DNA of 64,000 nucleotides. Source: a bacterium. Lineage in GTDB: Bacteria; Bacteroidota; Ignavibacteria; Ignavibacteriales; Ignavibacteriaceae. The translations under genes were made by a program, and so were the position numbers. Numbering within the stretch: position 1 is the stretch's first letter; each line of letters begins with the position of its first letter. The notes under the pieces were generated by a model that was not told the origin of the DNA, ran no database searches, and worked only from the letters and a program-made list of their open reading frames with translations. This document shows positions 34,160 through 43,799 of the stretch, piece by piece. The stretch spans positions 310,001 to 374,000 of the forward strand of contig JADJWC010000004.1 of the NCBI GenBank assembly GCA_016716565.1, given 5' to 3'.

Positions 34160-36265
34160 ATGAAACTTCGTTACCGGATAATCTATCTGTCAATACTTCT
34201 TTGTGCCTTCACTACAAATCCCGGTGATGAAGACCGAAAATTCCCCAAAGTCCTCGATGATGATAACAGCAAGTACACAAATATTGGCAACATTGGAATT
34301 ACGATAACTAATTTTGGTACTTACGGACATGGTTTTGTTCTCTGGCCTGAGCAACCAAGCTGTCAGTATCCACTTGGAAGTGGTATTGAACATTTATTTG
34401 ATGGAGGATTATATGTAGGTGGATTTATTCGTGGTGTCGGAGGTCCATTCGTTACAACTGGTGCAGTAGATGCTGCGTCAATTTCGGCCAGAGGTGGTGG
34501 TTTTGAATTTACTAATTCAGCAGGAACCCGTGTTAAAGAGAGATCATCACTTTTCGATTCAAGATTTTTTAGTCCTGCAGCTATTTCTCATCAAGATTTC
34601 TTAATGGATTATACAGATACGAATAAAGTTTTTCTTAATGGCGAACCAATAATAGATCATAATCCTCTTGGTATTTCCGTTCACCAGGAAACTTATGCCT
34701 GGAATTTCCCTTTTGCTAATTTCTTCGTGATATTTAATTATTGGATAAAAAATGTCAGCACAAGAAATATTGATAGTGTTTATGTCGGAATGTGGACAGA
34801 TGCTGTTGTTCGTAATACAAATATAACTGGAAGACCATCGGGGAGTGCATTCTTTAATAAAGGTGGTGATGGATATAACGATTCAATTAAAATTGCTTAT
34901 GAGTTTGATGCTGCAGGAGATCTTGGGTTCAGTGATAGTTACATTGGGGTTTTGCACTGCGGATCGGAACCAAAATTACCTGATAAGTTCCCAATTGGAT
35001 TGAATGATTCAATTCCGTCAGTGAATTTTGTTACTTGGCAATTTAGAAATACTGACGATCCCGATTTCTTCGCGCCTCAGAATGATGTAGCACGTTATGA
35101 TAAAATGCAGGGTAAATTTGGAACTGGTAGTCGATGGAAAGATGGTATCACACCAGAGCAAATCAAAACACCTTCAAATAGATCAATACTAATCACTAAT
35201 GGACACTTTCCTACGATAGCACCCGGAGATTCCATTAATGTTGTGTTTGCAATTGTGTGTGCTAAAAAATTTGGTCCCGATCCGGCAAACCTTGATACTG
35301 AAGAACAAAAGAAAAATTTATATGTAAATGCTGATTGGGCTTTGCGGGCATATTACGGTGAAGACAAAAATAGAAATGGAATACTTGATCCGGGTGAAGA
35401 TCTTGACTCTAACGGAAAAATTACTCGTTATATTCTTCCGGCACCTCCTGTTGTTCCTGTCGTAAAAGTAATTCCAAAAGATAGGGAAGTAGAAATCTAC
35501 TGGGATAAGCGAGCTGAGTTATCCATCGATCCGATATCAGGCAAACAAGATTTTGAAGGTTACAAAATTTACAGAACACAGGCTGGTTTTGATCTGACAG
35601 AAGGCGGTCAGGATATTTTCAATTCGTTAGTAACACTTGCTCAATTTGACAGTGCAGCTAATGGGGTTTCGTTTGATACAGGATTTGAATTTGTTGAACT
35701 GCCTGAACCAGCTACTTTTCCCGGTGATACAGTTCAATATTATTATAAATACATATTGTCAAATCTATTAAACGGTTGGCAGTATTTATTTGCTGTAAGT
35801 GCATTTGATGAGGGTGATCCGGAAAATAATCTTGATATCCTCGAATCATCACCATTAGCTAACTTTCAGAGAATTCTTCCGGGAACTCCTTCTACCGAAG
35901 ATCCTAATGTGCAGATCGGTGTTTATCCAAATCCTTATTATGGAAATGCTATCTGGGATGGAAGTTCTGAGCGATTGAGGAAATTATATTTCTTCAATTT
36001 ACCTTCTGATTGCCAGATTACTATCTACACACTTTCTGGCGATATAGTAAAACGAATTGATCATACATCATCCAGTAACAGTTCAGAAGTAAGATGGTTT
36101 GAAACTTATGCGCCTGACGGAAAGCAGAAATTTGCCGGAGGTGAACATGCGTGGGATCTTCTTTCAGACAATGAACAAGCAATTGCAACAGGGATGTATT
36201 TATTCACTGTAAAAAACAATAATAACGGTGAAATTAAAACAGGTAAGTTTTTAGTAATCAAATAA
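34160..36265 (+). CDS. Secreted surface protein with variant C-terminal sorting domain
   Basis: A 701-residue protein with an N-terminal signal and a long beta-rich body; residues around 400-560 include a fibronectin-like segment (DREVEIYWDKRAELSIDP, EGYKIYRTQAGFDL) and a calcium-like GEDKNRNGILDPGEDLDSNG loop. The C-terminus (GVYPNPYYGNAIWDG ... CQITIYTLSGDIV ... GMYLFTVKN ... GKFLVIK) has the logic of a T9SS sorting domain but not the usual NYPNPFNP wording. Function of the body unknown. Seventeen bases precede the next gene. Confidence 0.75.
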   Translation: MKLRYRIIYLSILLCAFTTNPGDEDRKFPKVLDDDNSKYTNIGNIGITITNFGTYGHGFVLWPEQPSCQYPLGSGIEHLFDGGLYVGGFIRGVGGPFVTTGAVDAASISARGGGFEFTNSAGTRVKERSSLFDSRFFSPAAISHQDFLMDYTDTNKVFLNGEPIIDHNPLGISVHQETYAWNFPFANFFVIFNYWIKNVSTRNIDSVYVGMWTDAVVRNTNITGRPSGSAFFNKGGDGYNDSIKIAYEFDAAGDLGFSDSYIGVLHCGSEPKLPDKFPIGLNDSIPSVNFVTWQFRNTDDPDFFAPQNDVARYDKMQGKFGTGSRWKDGITPEQIKTPSNRSILITNGHFPTIAPGDSINVVFAIVCAKKFGPDPANLDTEEQKKNLYVNADWALRAYYGEDKNRNGILDPGEDLDSNGKITRYILPAPPVVPVVKVIPKDREVEIYWDKRAELSIDPISGKQDFEGYKIYRTQAGFDLTEGGQDIFNSLVTLAQFDSAANGVSFDTGFEFVELPEPATFPGDTVQYYYKYILSNLLNGWQYLFAVSAFDEGDPENNLDILESSPLANFQRILPGTPSTEDPNVQIGVYPNPYYGNAIWDGSSERLRKLYFFNLPSDCQITIYTLSGDIVKRIDHTSSSNSSEVRWFETYAPDGKQKFAGGEHAWDLLSDNEQAIATGMYLFTVKNNNNGEIKTGKFLVIK

Positions 36266-36281
36266 AACAGGAGTAAAAAAA

Positions 36282-38426
36282 ATGAAATCATTTATATTTT
36301 TTCTTTTGCTGATGTTGTTATACATCAATAGTAGCCTATTCTCTCAGACTAGTGTTACAGTTGAAGATATTCAATATCTGCCGGATTCTGTACTTATAAA
36401 CATTGGTGATCAACCTTCACCGTTGAATGGACAGCAAGTTAAAGTTAAGGGAATTGTTATGGTTAGCCCATTAGTTAATCCTCAAAATGACAGAAGACCA
36501 ATTATGTGGTCAGGTGCAAGATGGGTGACTTATCTTTATGATCCTGATGGCCAGGTTCATGATCAATTTGATGGAATCAATGTTTTACAGATGGATACTT
36601 CTGCTCAATACCAGGGAACTTTTTTCGATTTAATTGATACGGCACAAGTTGTGGAAATTACATTGACAGTGAATGAATTCAATACTACGACACAAGGTGA
36701 AGTACTAATATCGCCTGTTACTCCTGTAAGTATTATCCAACAATTACCAAAAAGACCAGACCCGATTGAACTTGAGATTTCAGATTTTATGTCTGGTGGT
36801 GTTTTGAATCCGCTGGCTGAAAAATATGAAGGTCAATATGTAATCATCAGGAATGTCGTAACGAGTGATAGAAATGCGAGTACAGGTACCTTCAGAATAA
36901 ACGATGGTCAGGGAAATTATATGTTTATGTTTGATCAATCAGGATATTTTACTCTGCGAGGCCATCGATTAACAGGTCTTACCACATATCAGCCACCAGT
37001 AGACGGTACTGTTTTAAGTTATATTAGAGGAGTTATACAAACAAGAACAACCGGGTATTATATTGGTCCGATGTATCCTAATGATATGGAAATTGCAGTA
37101 ACACCTCCATCGATTAGTTCTTTAAGAAGAAGTTTACCTCAGGTACTTACAAACCAGTCGGTTACACTAACTGCTAATGTAACTGATGATGGAAGTGTAG
37201 ATTCAGTAAGACTTTATTATCGCGTTGATGGCGGAAACTATACTGCTGTAAACATGACCCATGGGACTGGAAACAGTTATTCAGGTGTTATTCCCGGAGT
37301 TAATAGTGATTCAGCTATAGTTGATTATTACATCTGGTCAAAAGATAATCAAGGTAATACTTCAACCTTACCATCAAATATAAATAATGTTCAGTACTTC
37401 TATCTTGTTCTTAATAGAAATGTAACTATCCAGGATGTTCAGTACAGTCCATTTGGTACAGATGTGAGCGGATATAATGGTTACCGTGTACCATTAACTG
37501 GTGTTGTTACTGCAGACACAAGTGACTGTACTCCAACATTTGCACTAAGAATTTATATGCAGAATGGACAGGGCCCCTGGAGTGGAATTCAGGTTGGAAC
37601 AAGAGGAACAAACGGAAGTACAATTCGCGGATTCCAAAAAGGACAGTTAGTTACAGTTAACGGTCTCGTTTGGGATGAAGCTGTAACGCCAACATTCAAC
37701 GTTACTAGAATCGACAGTATAACCAGTGTTCAGGTTATCTCTTCAGGTAATCCTTTGCCAACACCTGAGGTCTTACAAACCACCACAATCGGAACAGGTG
37801 GACTCGGTCAGATTCAAAAAGAACAATGGGAAAGTGTATTAATCAGATATAATAATGTTACAGTAACAAATGAAAATGCTGATTTTCCGAGCAACTTTGG
37901 TGAGATGTACGTTAGCGATGGAAGCACAGATACCCGCGTTGAGCTCGAGGACGGAAATCATGATTATCATAATCTTTCCGATCCAACGCGACTTTACTAT
38001 GTGAAGACTGGTAGCACATTCGATGCATTGCAGGGAGTTCTATATTACTCTTTTGGAAACTATAAGCTTGTTCCAAGAAACAATAACGATTTCATCGGGT
38101 ATAATCCTGTAAGTGTAGAAACTGATGGGACGATCCCAACGCAGTATGGACTTTCACAAAATTATCCGAACCCGTTCAATCCATCTACCAAGATAAATTT
38201 CTCATTGCCATTTGAGTCGAATGTCAGATTGAGCGTTTTCAACATTCTTGGCCAGGAAGTTAAAGTGCTTGTTGATAACCAGATTCAATCGATTGGCAAT
38301 TATAATCTAACTTTTGATGCTCGCGATCTTCCATCAGGAATTTATTTTTACAGGCTGACCGCTTCATCCTTGGGAGATAACGATCAAAACTTTGTTGATG
38401 TTAAAAAGATGATGTTAATAAAATAA
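36282..38426 (+). CDS. Secreted OB-fold protein with T9SS sorting domain
   Basis: A 714-residue protein: signal peptide (1-22), two regions that look like extracellular-nuclease-type OB folds (about 25-245: VTVEDIQYLPDS, GQQVKVKGIV, YEGQYVIIRNVV; and 385-600: GYRVPLTGVVTADT), a fibronectin-like module between them (SVTLTANVTDDGSVDSVRLYYR), and a full T9SS domain (NYPNPFNPSTKINF). OB folds of this sort accompany nuclease or phosphatase domains in secreted proteins, as in the neighbouring 46162 gene; no catalytic site is visible here, so a nucleic-acid-binding role is a guess. Co-directional with the gene before it. Confidence 0.78.
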   Translation: MKSFIFFLLLMLLYINSSLFSQTSVTVEDIQYLPDSVLINIGDQPSPLNGQQVKVKGIVMVSPLVNPQNDRRPIMWSGARWVTYLYDPDGQVHDQFDGINVLQMDTSAQYQGTFFDLIDTAQVVEITLTVNEFNTTTQGEVLISPVTPVSIIQQLPKRPDPIELEISDFMSGGVLNPLAEKYEGQYVIIRNVVTSDRNASTGTFRINDGQGNYMFMFDQSGYFTLRGHRLTGLTTYQPPVDGTVLSYIRGVIQTRTTGYYIGPMYPNDMEIAVTPPSISSLRRSLPQVLTNQSVTLTANVTDDGSVDSVRLYYRVDGGNYTAVNMTHGTGNSYSGVIPGVNSDSAIVDYYIWSKDNQGNTSTLPSNINNVQYFYLVLNRNVTIQDVQYSPFGTDVSGYNGYRVPLTGVVTADTSDCTPTFALRIYMQNGQGPWSGIQVGTRGTNGSTIRGFQKGQLVTVNGLVWDEAVTPTFNVTRIDSITSVQVISSGNPLPTPEVLQTTTIGTGGLGQIQKEQWESVLIRYNNVTVTNENADFPSNFGEMYVSDGSTDTRVELEDGNHDYHNLSDPTRLYYVKTGSTFDALQGVLYYSFGNYKLVPRNNNDFIGYNPVSVETDGTIPTQYGLSQNYPNPFNPSTKINFSLPFESNVRLSVFNILGQEVKVLVDNQIQSIGNYNLTFDARDLPSGIYFYRLTASSLGDNDQNFVDVKKMMLIK

Positions 38427-38433
38427 TATATTA

Positions 38434-38468
38434 AAGAACCATCTTCTTCTGAAGATGGTTCTTCTTTT
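38434..38468 (+). terminator. Rho-independent terminator
   Basis: Perfect 13-base-pair stem AAGAACCATCTTC (38434-38446), loop TTCT, GAAGATGGTTCTT (38451-38463), then CTTTT. It separates the 34160-38426 pair from the lipoprotein/TonB set that begins only 14 bases later. Confidence 0.88.
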
Positions 38469-38481
38469 GAATAAGTAGACA

Positions 38482-40020
38482 ATGTCCAATAGTAAATTTT
38501 TACTAATAATATTTTTCATAACTATTTCTTCACTGTTCCTTTCTTGCAAGGAGGAAATAGTTGGAGTTAAAAATAAGAATCAACCTCCTGAGACGAGTGT
38601 ATCACTCTATCCCGACAGTGTGATTATTCCACAACAGACGAGATTATTAGTAAGCTGGTGGGGTGATGATCCTGACGGTTTAATAGCCGGGTTTTACTTT
38701 AAATGGAATGACGAGTCCTGGCAGTTTACTACAAGCAACGATAGTTTGTTTTCACTTAAGATTGGTGCCACAGATACTACCTTCAGATTCAATGTTGTGG
38801 CAGTTGATGCCGAAGGTAATGGAAAATATGATCAACAGATTTTCCAGAATAATATAAACTATGGGCCAGAACCGTTCATCGATAAAAATAGTAATGGTGT
38901 CTGGGACAGTAATGAACACTATTTTGATCTTGGCTTGATTGATCCATCACCAGCCGAATTTTTCTTCCCGTTAAAAAATTCTGCACCGACAATTCAATGG
39001 AATGAATTAAGTTTTGTCCCTGATACCTCATTTCCTGTAATGTCTTTCGGATGGATCGCCGATGACATTGATGGAGTTGAATCAATCTTAAAAATAAACA
39101 TTGCATTAAACGATACTACAAATCCTGATAACATTATTTCTATCGATGGAAGTGTAAGAACAGTAACATTACGTACAAATGAATTTGGTTCTTCAAATCC
39201 ATTAATGGAAATATTGATTGAAGGACAGGAGAATAATATTCATCCTGAAAAACTGCCCGGACTAATATTCGATAACTTAAATTATTTCTACGTGCAGGCA
39301 GAAGATATTTCCGGTGCAAAGTCAGAGTTTATCAGATTGCCGGAAGATGATCCTGATGATTTTTGGTTTGTGAAGAAACCAGTCAGTAATTTTCTTGTGA
39401 TTGATGATTATGCAACTTTGGACAATGCTGCATCATTTTATACTGCTATGTTTGACAGTATTGGATTATCAGGAAGCTATGATGTTTACGATGTAAAATC
39501 GCAAGAACCGCCATTTAAAAATGTAACTTTCCTAGAAACAATTAAATTGTTCGATTATTTATTTTGGTATACAGATAATAATCCTTCAATAGATTTAGCA
39601 TCGTTCTCAACTCAAAAATATTTAAGTCAGGGTGGTAAAGTTGCTTTCTCAATGCAATTTCCTCAAACTGTTGATCCTGTTGAACTGCAAAGTTTTATTC
39701 CGATTATTTCAGATAGTATTGGACAAAAAATATCACTTTTACCAAATACTGTGATTGCTTCTGATACTACTAATCCTTCATATCCGTATTTAAAGTTGAC
39801 AATAAATGTATTCAGAGTAAAATCATTCTACCTGAGTGAACTTGCTGCAAATCCTATTTACTATTATCCAAACGGAGAACTACCGGGATTTGCAGGTTTC
39901 ACAAATATTGAATTGACTGAATTTTTTATTGCACTGCCTCTCGATAAATGTAATGGGACTGGAAATGTAAAAGCACTTCTTCAAAAAGTATTCTTTGATG
40001 ATTTTGGAATAACAAGATGA
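38482..40020 (+). CDS. Lipoprotein upstream of and overlapping the TonB receptor gene
   Basis: A 512-residue lipoprotein with lipobox LFLSC (C22). The body is beta-rich with Ig/FN3-like segments (PPETSVSLYPDSVIIPQQ, RLLVSWWGDDPDG, FGWIADDIDG) and, from about 305, a domain starting FLVIDDYATLDNAASF that resembles a Rossmann-like or glutamine-amidotransferase-like fold seen in surface proteins. It overlaps the TonB-dependent receptor by four bases (ATGA), so it may be the surface partner of that receptor, in the way SusD-like proteins pair with SusC, although no SusD similarity is seen. Confidence 0.72.
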   Translation: MSNSKFLLIIFFITISSLFLSCKEEIVGVKNKNQPPETSVSLYPDSVIIPQQTRLLVSWWGDDPDGLIAGFYFKWNDESWQFTTSNDSLFSLKIGATDTTFRFNVVAVDAEGNGKYDQQIFQNNINYGPEPFIDKNSNGVWDSNEHYFDLGLIDPSPAEFFFPLKNSAPTIQWNELSFVPDTSFPVMSFGWIADDIDGVESILKINIALNDTTNPDNIISIDGSVRTVTLRTNEFGSSNPLMEILIEGQENNIHPEKLPGLIFDNLNYFYVQAEDISGAKSEFIRLPEDDPDDFWFVKKPVSNFLVIDDYATLDNAASFYTAMFDSIGLSGSYDVYDVKSQEPPFKNVTFLETIKLFDYLFWYTDNNPSIDLASFSTQKYLSQGGKVAFSMQFPQTVDPVELQSFIPIISDSIGQKISLLPNTVIASDTTNPSYPYLKLTINVFRVKSFYLSELAANPIYYYPNGELPGFAGFTNIELTEFFIALPLDKCNGTGNVKALLQKVFFDDFGITR

Positions 40021-42818
40021 AGAAATTTTTACTTCTATTTTTTCTGCTAACGATAGTCAATTATGCTCAGCAAACCGGAACACTCTCCGGAAACGTTACC
40101 GACGCAGCAACAGGTGAAGGGTTACCTGGTGTTAATATTCTTTTAAAGGGAACTTATTTCGGTGCTGCAACTGATATAAATGGAAATTTTACCATTACAG
40201 CAATACCTGTCGGAACTTACAACGTTGATATTTCTTTGATCGGTTACAAAACATACCAGTTCACAGGAACAAAGATTGAATCGAACAAAACTACAAGACT
40301 TGATGTAAAACTAGAAGAAACAGTATTGACTCTTGAGCAGGATGTTGTTGTAATTGGTGAAAAACCTCTTATGGACGTTGAAGAAACCCAAAGTAAAAGA
40401 AGCATTTCGAGAGAAGAGATTGACCAGCTTATTGTAGAGAATGTACAGAATATAGTCTCGCAGCAGTCAGGAGTAGTAGTTAACAATTCAAACGAAGTTC
40501 ATATTCGAGGTGGAAGAACCTATGAAAATGCATTTTTATTAGACGGTGTTTCGGTGCAGGATCCGATTGCAGGTACAGGTTTCGGACTTCAGCTAAGCGC
40601 TTCATCAATTGAAGAAGTTGAAGTAATCACAGGTGGATTTAATGCTGAGTATGGTCAAGCAACTTCAGGAATAGTAAACGTAAAAACAAAAGAGGGAAGT
40701 GAAAAATATAGTGGTGCCTTGACGTATAAACGAGATAACTTTGGCAATACTTCATCATATCATGTTTTTAATATAGATGTGCTTGAAGCAAATATAAGTG
40801 GACCTGAACCAATAACTTCTTTTTTACTGCCTGTACTTGGTGTCAATATTCCCGGTGAGCTTACATTCTTCACTAATTTTTATGGTGGAATAAGTGATGG
40901 AATAACACAGGGATATAATAAAGTAACTGCTGATCAACTACTCTCGTCAACTTTTGGAGGAAGCAGATTCGCACCGCGAGAAGAGAACAGCTGGTTCTGG
41001 CTCGCAAAATTGTCCTATCTTTATTCTCCAACTTTAAAGTTCAATTATTCATTTAATCAATCGGTAAACATTAATCAAAATTCTCAATCACTACAGTCAA
41101 ACCTTGAGTATGTTGAACCATCTCCCGGTTATCAATACACATTTCAATATCTGCTTGATAATGCGAATACATTCACGCATAATAATATTTATCATAATTT
41201 CAGTGTCACTCATACATTGAACTCACGTACTTATTATGAAGTCAAAGCAAATTACTTTTTTACAAATCTCAGGGGTGATGCAAACGGTCTTTATTACAGC
41301 TTATACAATGAACCGAAAGATATCGTAAACTTTCCGATTGAATACTTTAATGAAAACCGCGATACTGTAGGAGTGATTCCCGGTGATGGATTCTGGGATG
41401 TTGGAAATCCCTTTACATGGCACGATCATTTTCTTGAAGAGTTTTCATTGCGGGGCGATCTCACAAGTTTCTTCGATGAAATGAATAAGTTCAAAGCTGG
41501 ATTCAATATGCAATTTCAGCAAATGCAGGTGGTTGACATTTATAAACCATGGATCGGTGAGCTTGGTTTGAATAACGATATTTACACAGTATATCCTGCA
41601 CTTGGTTCCTTTTATGCACAGGATAACATAAACTTTGGTGGGATGATTCTTAACTTCGGTTTGCGACTTGATTATTGGTTCCCGGGAAAATATGTCGATG
41701 ATGCAGTCGCAGATACTAATGTAATCACAATACCTGATGAAATCAGAGATGGTTATTATGAGGATTCATATGGATGGTTTGGTGATCGAAGATTTAAAGC
41801 GAGACTAAGTCCACGTCTTGGAATTTCTCATCCTGTATCTGATTTTCAAACTCTGTTCTTTTCTTACGGACATTTCAGCAAATGGCCAAAGCCTCAGTTT
41901 GTTTATGCAAAGCTCAATCCGGTCAGTGCTCAATCATCTTTCCAGAAATTTGGTAATCCAAATCTTGATCCGGAGACAACAGTCGCTTATGAACTAGGAT
42001 TAAAGACGCAATTCACTCCTGATGATGTCTTGACCGTAACTGCATATTATAAAGATATATTCGATTACGTGAGTACACGAACAGCAAAAATAACATCCGC
42101 ACGATTAGCCGCAGAAAGTTTTATAACATATGTCAATACAGATTATGCACGCAGCAGAGGTTTGGAAGTTGAATTTAGAAAAAGAATCGGCAGATGGTTT
42201 AATGGTCAGGCATCATTTGCATATTCAATTGTAACCGGTAAAAGCTCATCATCTGAAGAGGGAGTATTAATAGCTCGTGGTGATCTCGAAGAATCAATTA
42301 GAGAAGAATATCTATCATGGGACAGACCAATTACTGCATCATTATCTATGAACTTTTTTGCTGCAAAAGGCACTTTTGGATTCGCTGAAGAAATATTGGA
42401 TAACTGGAGTTTGTATGTAAGAGGATTCTTCCAATCAGGTAAAAGATATACACCGGCAGTATTCACCGGTTCTGTGGATCAGCAGGGCAGAAAAGAATAT
42501 GAGTTTGTTCAAGGAGAACGTTACTCAGAAATTGCAGATGATTGGTTTTACGTTGATCTAAATTTCGAAAAATATTTTGATCTGAGTGGATTAAGTTTTT
42601 CAGTTTTTCTTGAAGTGAATAATCTTCTTGATAATGAAAATTCAACAATAATTAACCCGGTGACAGGAAGAGCGTATGAATACGGTGATGATGTACCAAG
42701 CAGTTGGAATGATCCGAGGTATCCGGACTTACAAGCGCCAATATCACCATATCCGCTTAATCCGGCAAGATACCTTACCAAGCGTAATTTTAAATTTGGA
42801 GTGACTTTTACTTTCTAA
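40017..42818 (+). CDS. TonB-dependent outer-membrane receptor with carboxypeptidase-regulatory N-domain
   Basis: A 933-residue outer-membrane transporter. Signal peptide, CarboxypepD_reg-like domain (about 20-105; GTLSGNVTDAATGEGLPGVNI), plug (about 125-235; VEEVITGGFNAEYGQATSGIVNVKTK) and a large beta-barrel ending in the strand RNFKFGVTFTF with a terminal Phe. Energised by TonB-ExbBD to import a ligand that diffusion cannot supply. The ligand is unknown; the surrounding nuclease- and phospholipase-like exported proteins suggest degradation products. Part of a run of overlapping genes 38482-44893. Confidence 0.9.
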   Translation: MKKFLLLFFLLTIVNYAQQTGTLSGNVTDAATGEGLPGVNILLKGTYFGAATDINGNFTITAIPVGTYNVDISLIGYKTYQFTGTKIESNKTTRLDVKLEETVLTLEQDVVVIGEKPLMDVEETQSKRSISREEIDQLIVENVQNIVSQQSGVVVNNSNEVHIRGGRTYENAFLLDGVSVQDPIAGTGFGLQLSASSIEEVEVITGGFNAEYGQATSGIVNVKTKEGSEKYSGALTYKRDNFGNTSSYHVFNIDVLEANISGPEPITSFLLPVLGVNIPGELTFFTNFYGGISDGITQGYNKVTADQLLSSTFGGSRFAPREENSWFWLAKLSYLYSPTLKFNYSFNQSVNINQNSQSLQSNLEYVEPSPGYQYTFQYLLDNANTFTHNNIYHNFSVTHTLNSRTYYEVKANYFFTNLRGDANGLYYSLYNEPKDIVNFPIEYFNENRDTVGVIPGDGFWDVGNPFTWHDHFLEEFSLRGDLTSFFDEMNKFKAGFNMQFQQMQVVDIYKPWIGELGLNNDIYTVYPALGSFYAQDNINFGGMILNFGLRLDYWFPGKYVDDAVADTNVITIPDEIRDGYYEDSYGWFGDRRFKARLSPRLGISHPVSDFQTLFFSYGHFSKWPKPQFVYAKLNPVSAQSSFQKFGNPNLDPETTVAYELGLKTQFTPDDVLTVTAYYKDIFDYVSTRTAKITSARLAAESFITYVNTDYARSRGLEVEFRKRIGRWFNGQASFAYSIVTGKSSSSEEGVLIARGDLEESIREEYLSWDRPITASLSMNFFAAKGTFGFAEEILDNWSLYVRGFFQSGKRYTPAVFTGSVDQQGRKEYEFVQGERYSEIADDWFYVDLNFEKYFDLSGLSFSVFLEVNNLLDNENSTIINPVTGRAYEYGDDVPSSWNDPRYPDLQAPISPYPLNPARYLTKRNFKFGVTFTF

Positions 42819-43799
42819 ATGAAAAATTTGTTTTACATACTTCTTTCGATAATTATTCTGAACGATATAATGTTCGCTCAGTTATTTCCTGTGCTTGGTG
42901 ACCAGAGAGCGGGAATATCTACAGCACAATTTTTAAAGATTGGTGTTGGCGGAAGAGCTGCAGCACTTGGTGAATCTTTTATTGCGATTTCTGATGATGC
43001 TTCTGCACTTTACTGGAATCCTGCGGGATTAGCGCAGTTCAATAAAAATCAACTAATTATCTCGCATAATATCTGGGTTGCAGATATAAATCATGATTTT
43101 ATTGGAGTAGTTTATCATTTGGACGGTGATAATTCATTCGGAGCTTCATTAACAGCGGTCACTATGGATGATATGCCGGTAACCACAGAATTCGCACCGT
43201 TTGGAACAGGAGAATATTTTGGATACAGCGATATTGCAGTGTCTCTATCTTATGCAAGAAAAATGACTGAGCAATTCAGCTTTGGCGGTACAGTTAAATA
43301 TGTTGAAGAAACTCTCGATAAATTAAAAATGCGTGGCGTAATGATTGATTTAGGAACCTACTACAGAACCGGCTTGGGCTCAACTCGTTTTGCTGTTACA
43401 GTTTCTAATTTCGGGGCTGAGTTGGCTCCGGATGGTGAAGTTATATTAATCGGAAACAGAACAAATTCAGAGTGGCAGTCTTTTGCACCACCGACAATTT
43501 TCAGAGTTGGCTTTGCTTTTGAACCATATGAATCCGATGAACATCGGGTGACCACATCCATTCAATTAAATCATCCTAATGATAACAGCGAAAATGTTGT
43601 AACCGGAGCAGAGTACGCCTGGCAGAAAATGTTATTCCTCCGCGCTGGTTATAAATTTAATGTCGATGAACAAAACTATTCATTCGGACTTGGATTAAAT
43701 GTGCCAATAAGTATCGCAGAATTTACACTTGATTATGCGTTTACTAATTTTCAGAGATTAGGTTCAGCGCACAGATTTTCAATTATGCTTGGACTATAA
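42819..43799 (+). CDS. PorV/PorQ-family outer-membrane protein
   Basis: A 326-residue barrel of the PorV/UPF0164 group: signal peptide, the family opening TAQFLKIGVGGRAAALGESF, DDASALYWNPAGLA, then alternating strands and the ending HRFSIMLGL. PorV shuttles T9SS cargo from the translocon to the attachment complex. Here it starts immediately after the receptor stop and shares a base with the next start (TAATG), so it is built into this surface operon and may serve the T9SS-tagged products around it. It could also be one of the many paralogues with a dedicated cargo. Confidence 0.82.
   Translation: MKNLFYILLSIIILNDIMFAQLFPVLGDQRAGISTAQFLKIGVGGRAAALGESFIAISDDASALYWNPAGLAQFNKNQLIISHNIWVADINHDFIGVVYHLDGDNSFGASLTAVTMDDMPVTTEFAPFGTGEYFGYSDIAVSLSYARKMTEQFSFGGTVKYVEETLDKLKMRGVMIDLGTYYRTGLGSTRFAVTVSNFGAELAPDGEVILIGNRTNSEWQSFAPPTIFRVGFAFEPYESDEHRVTTSIQLNHPNDNSENVVTGAEYAWQKMLFLRAGYKFNVDEQNYSFGLGLNVPISIAEFTLDYAFTNFQRLGSAHRFSIMLGL

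Noticed and set aside
38482..42818. SusC/SusD polysaccharide-utilisation pair
   Set aside because: The receptor has a carboxypeptidase-regulatory N-domain, but the overlapping lipoprotein shows no SusD-like TPR helices and no glycoside hydrolases are adjacent.
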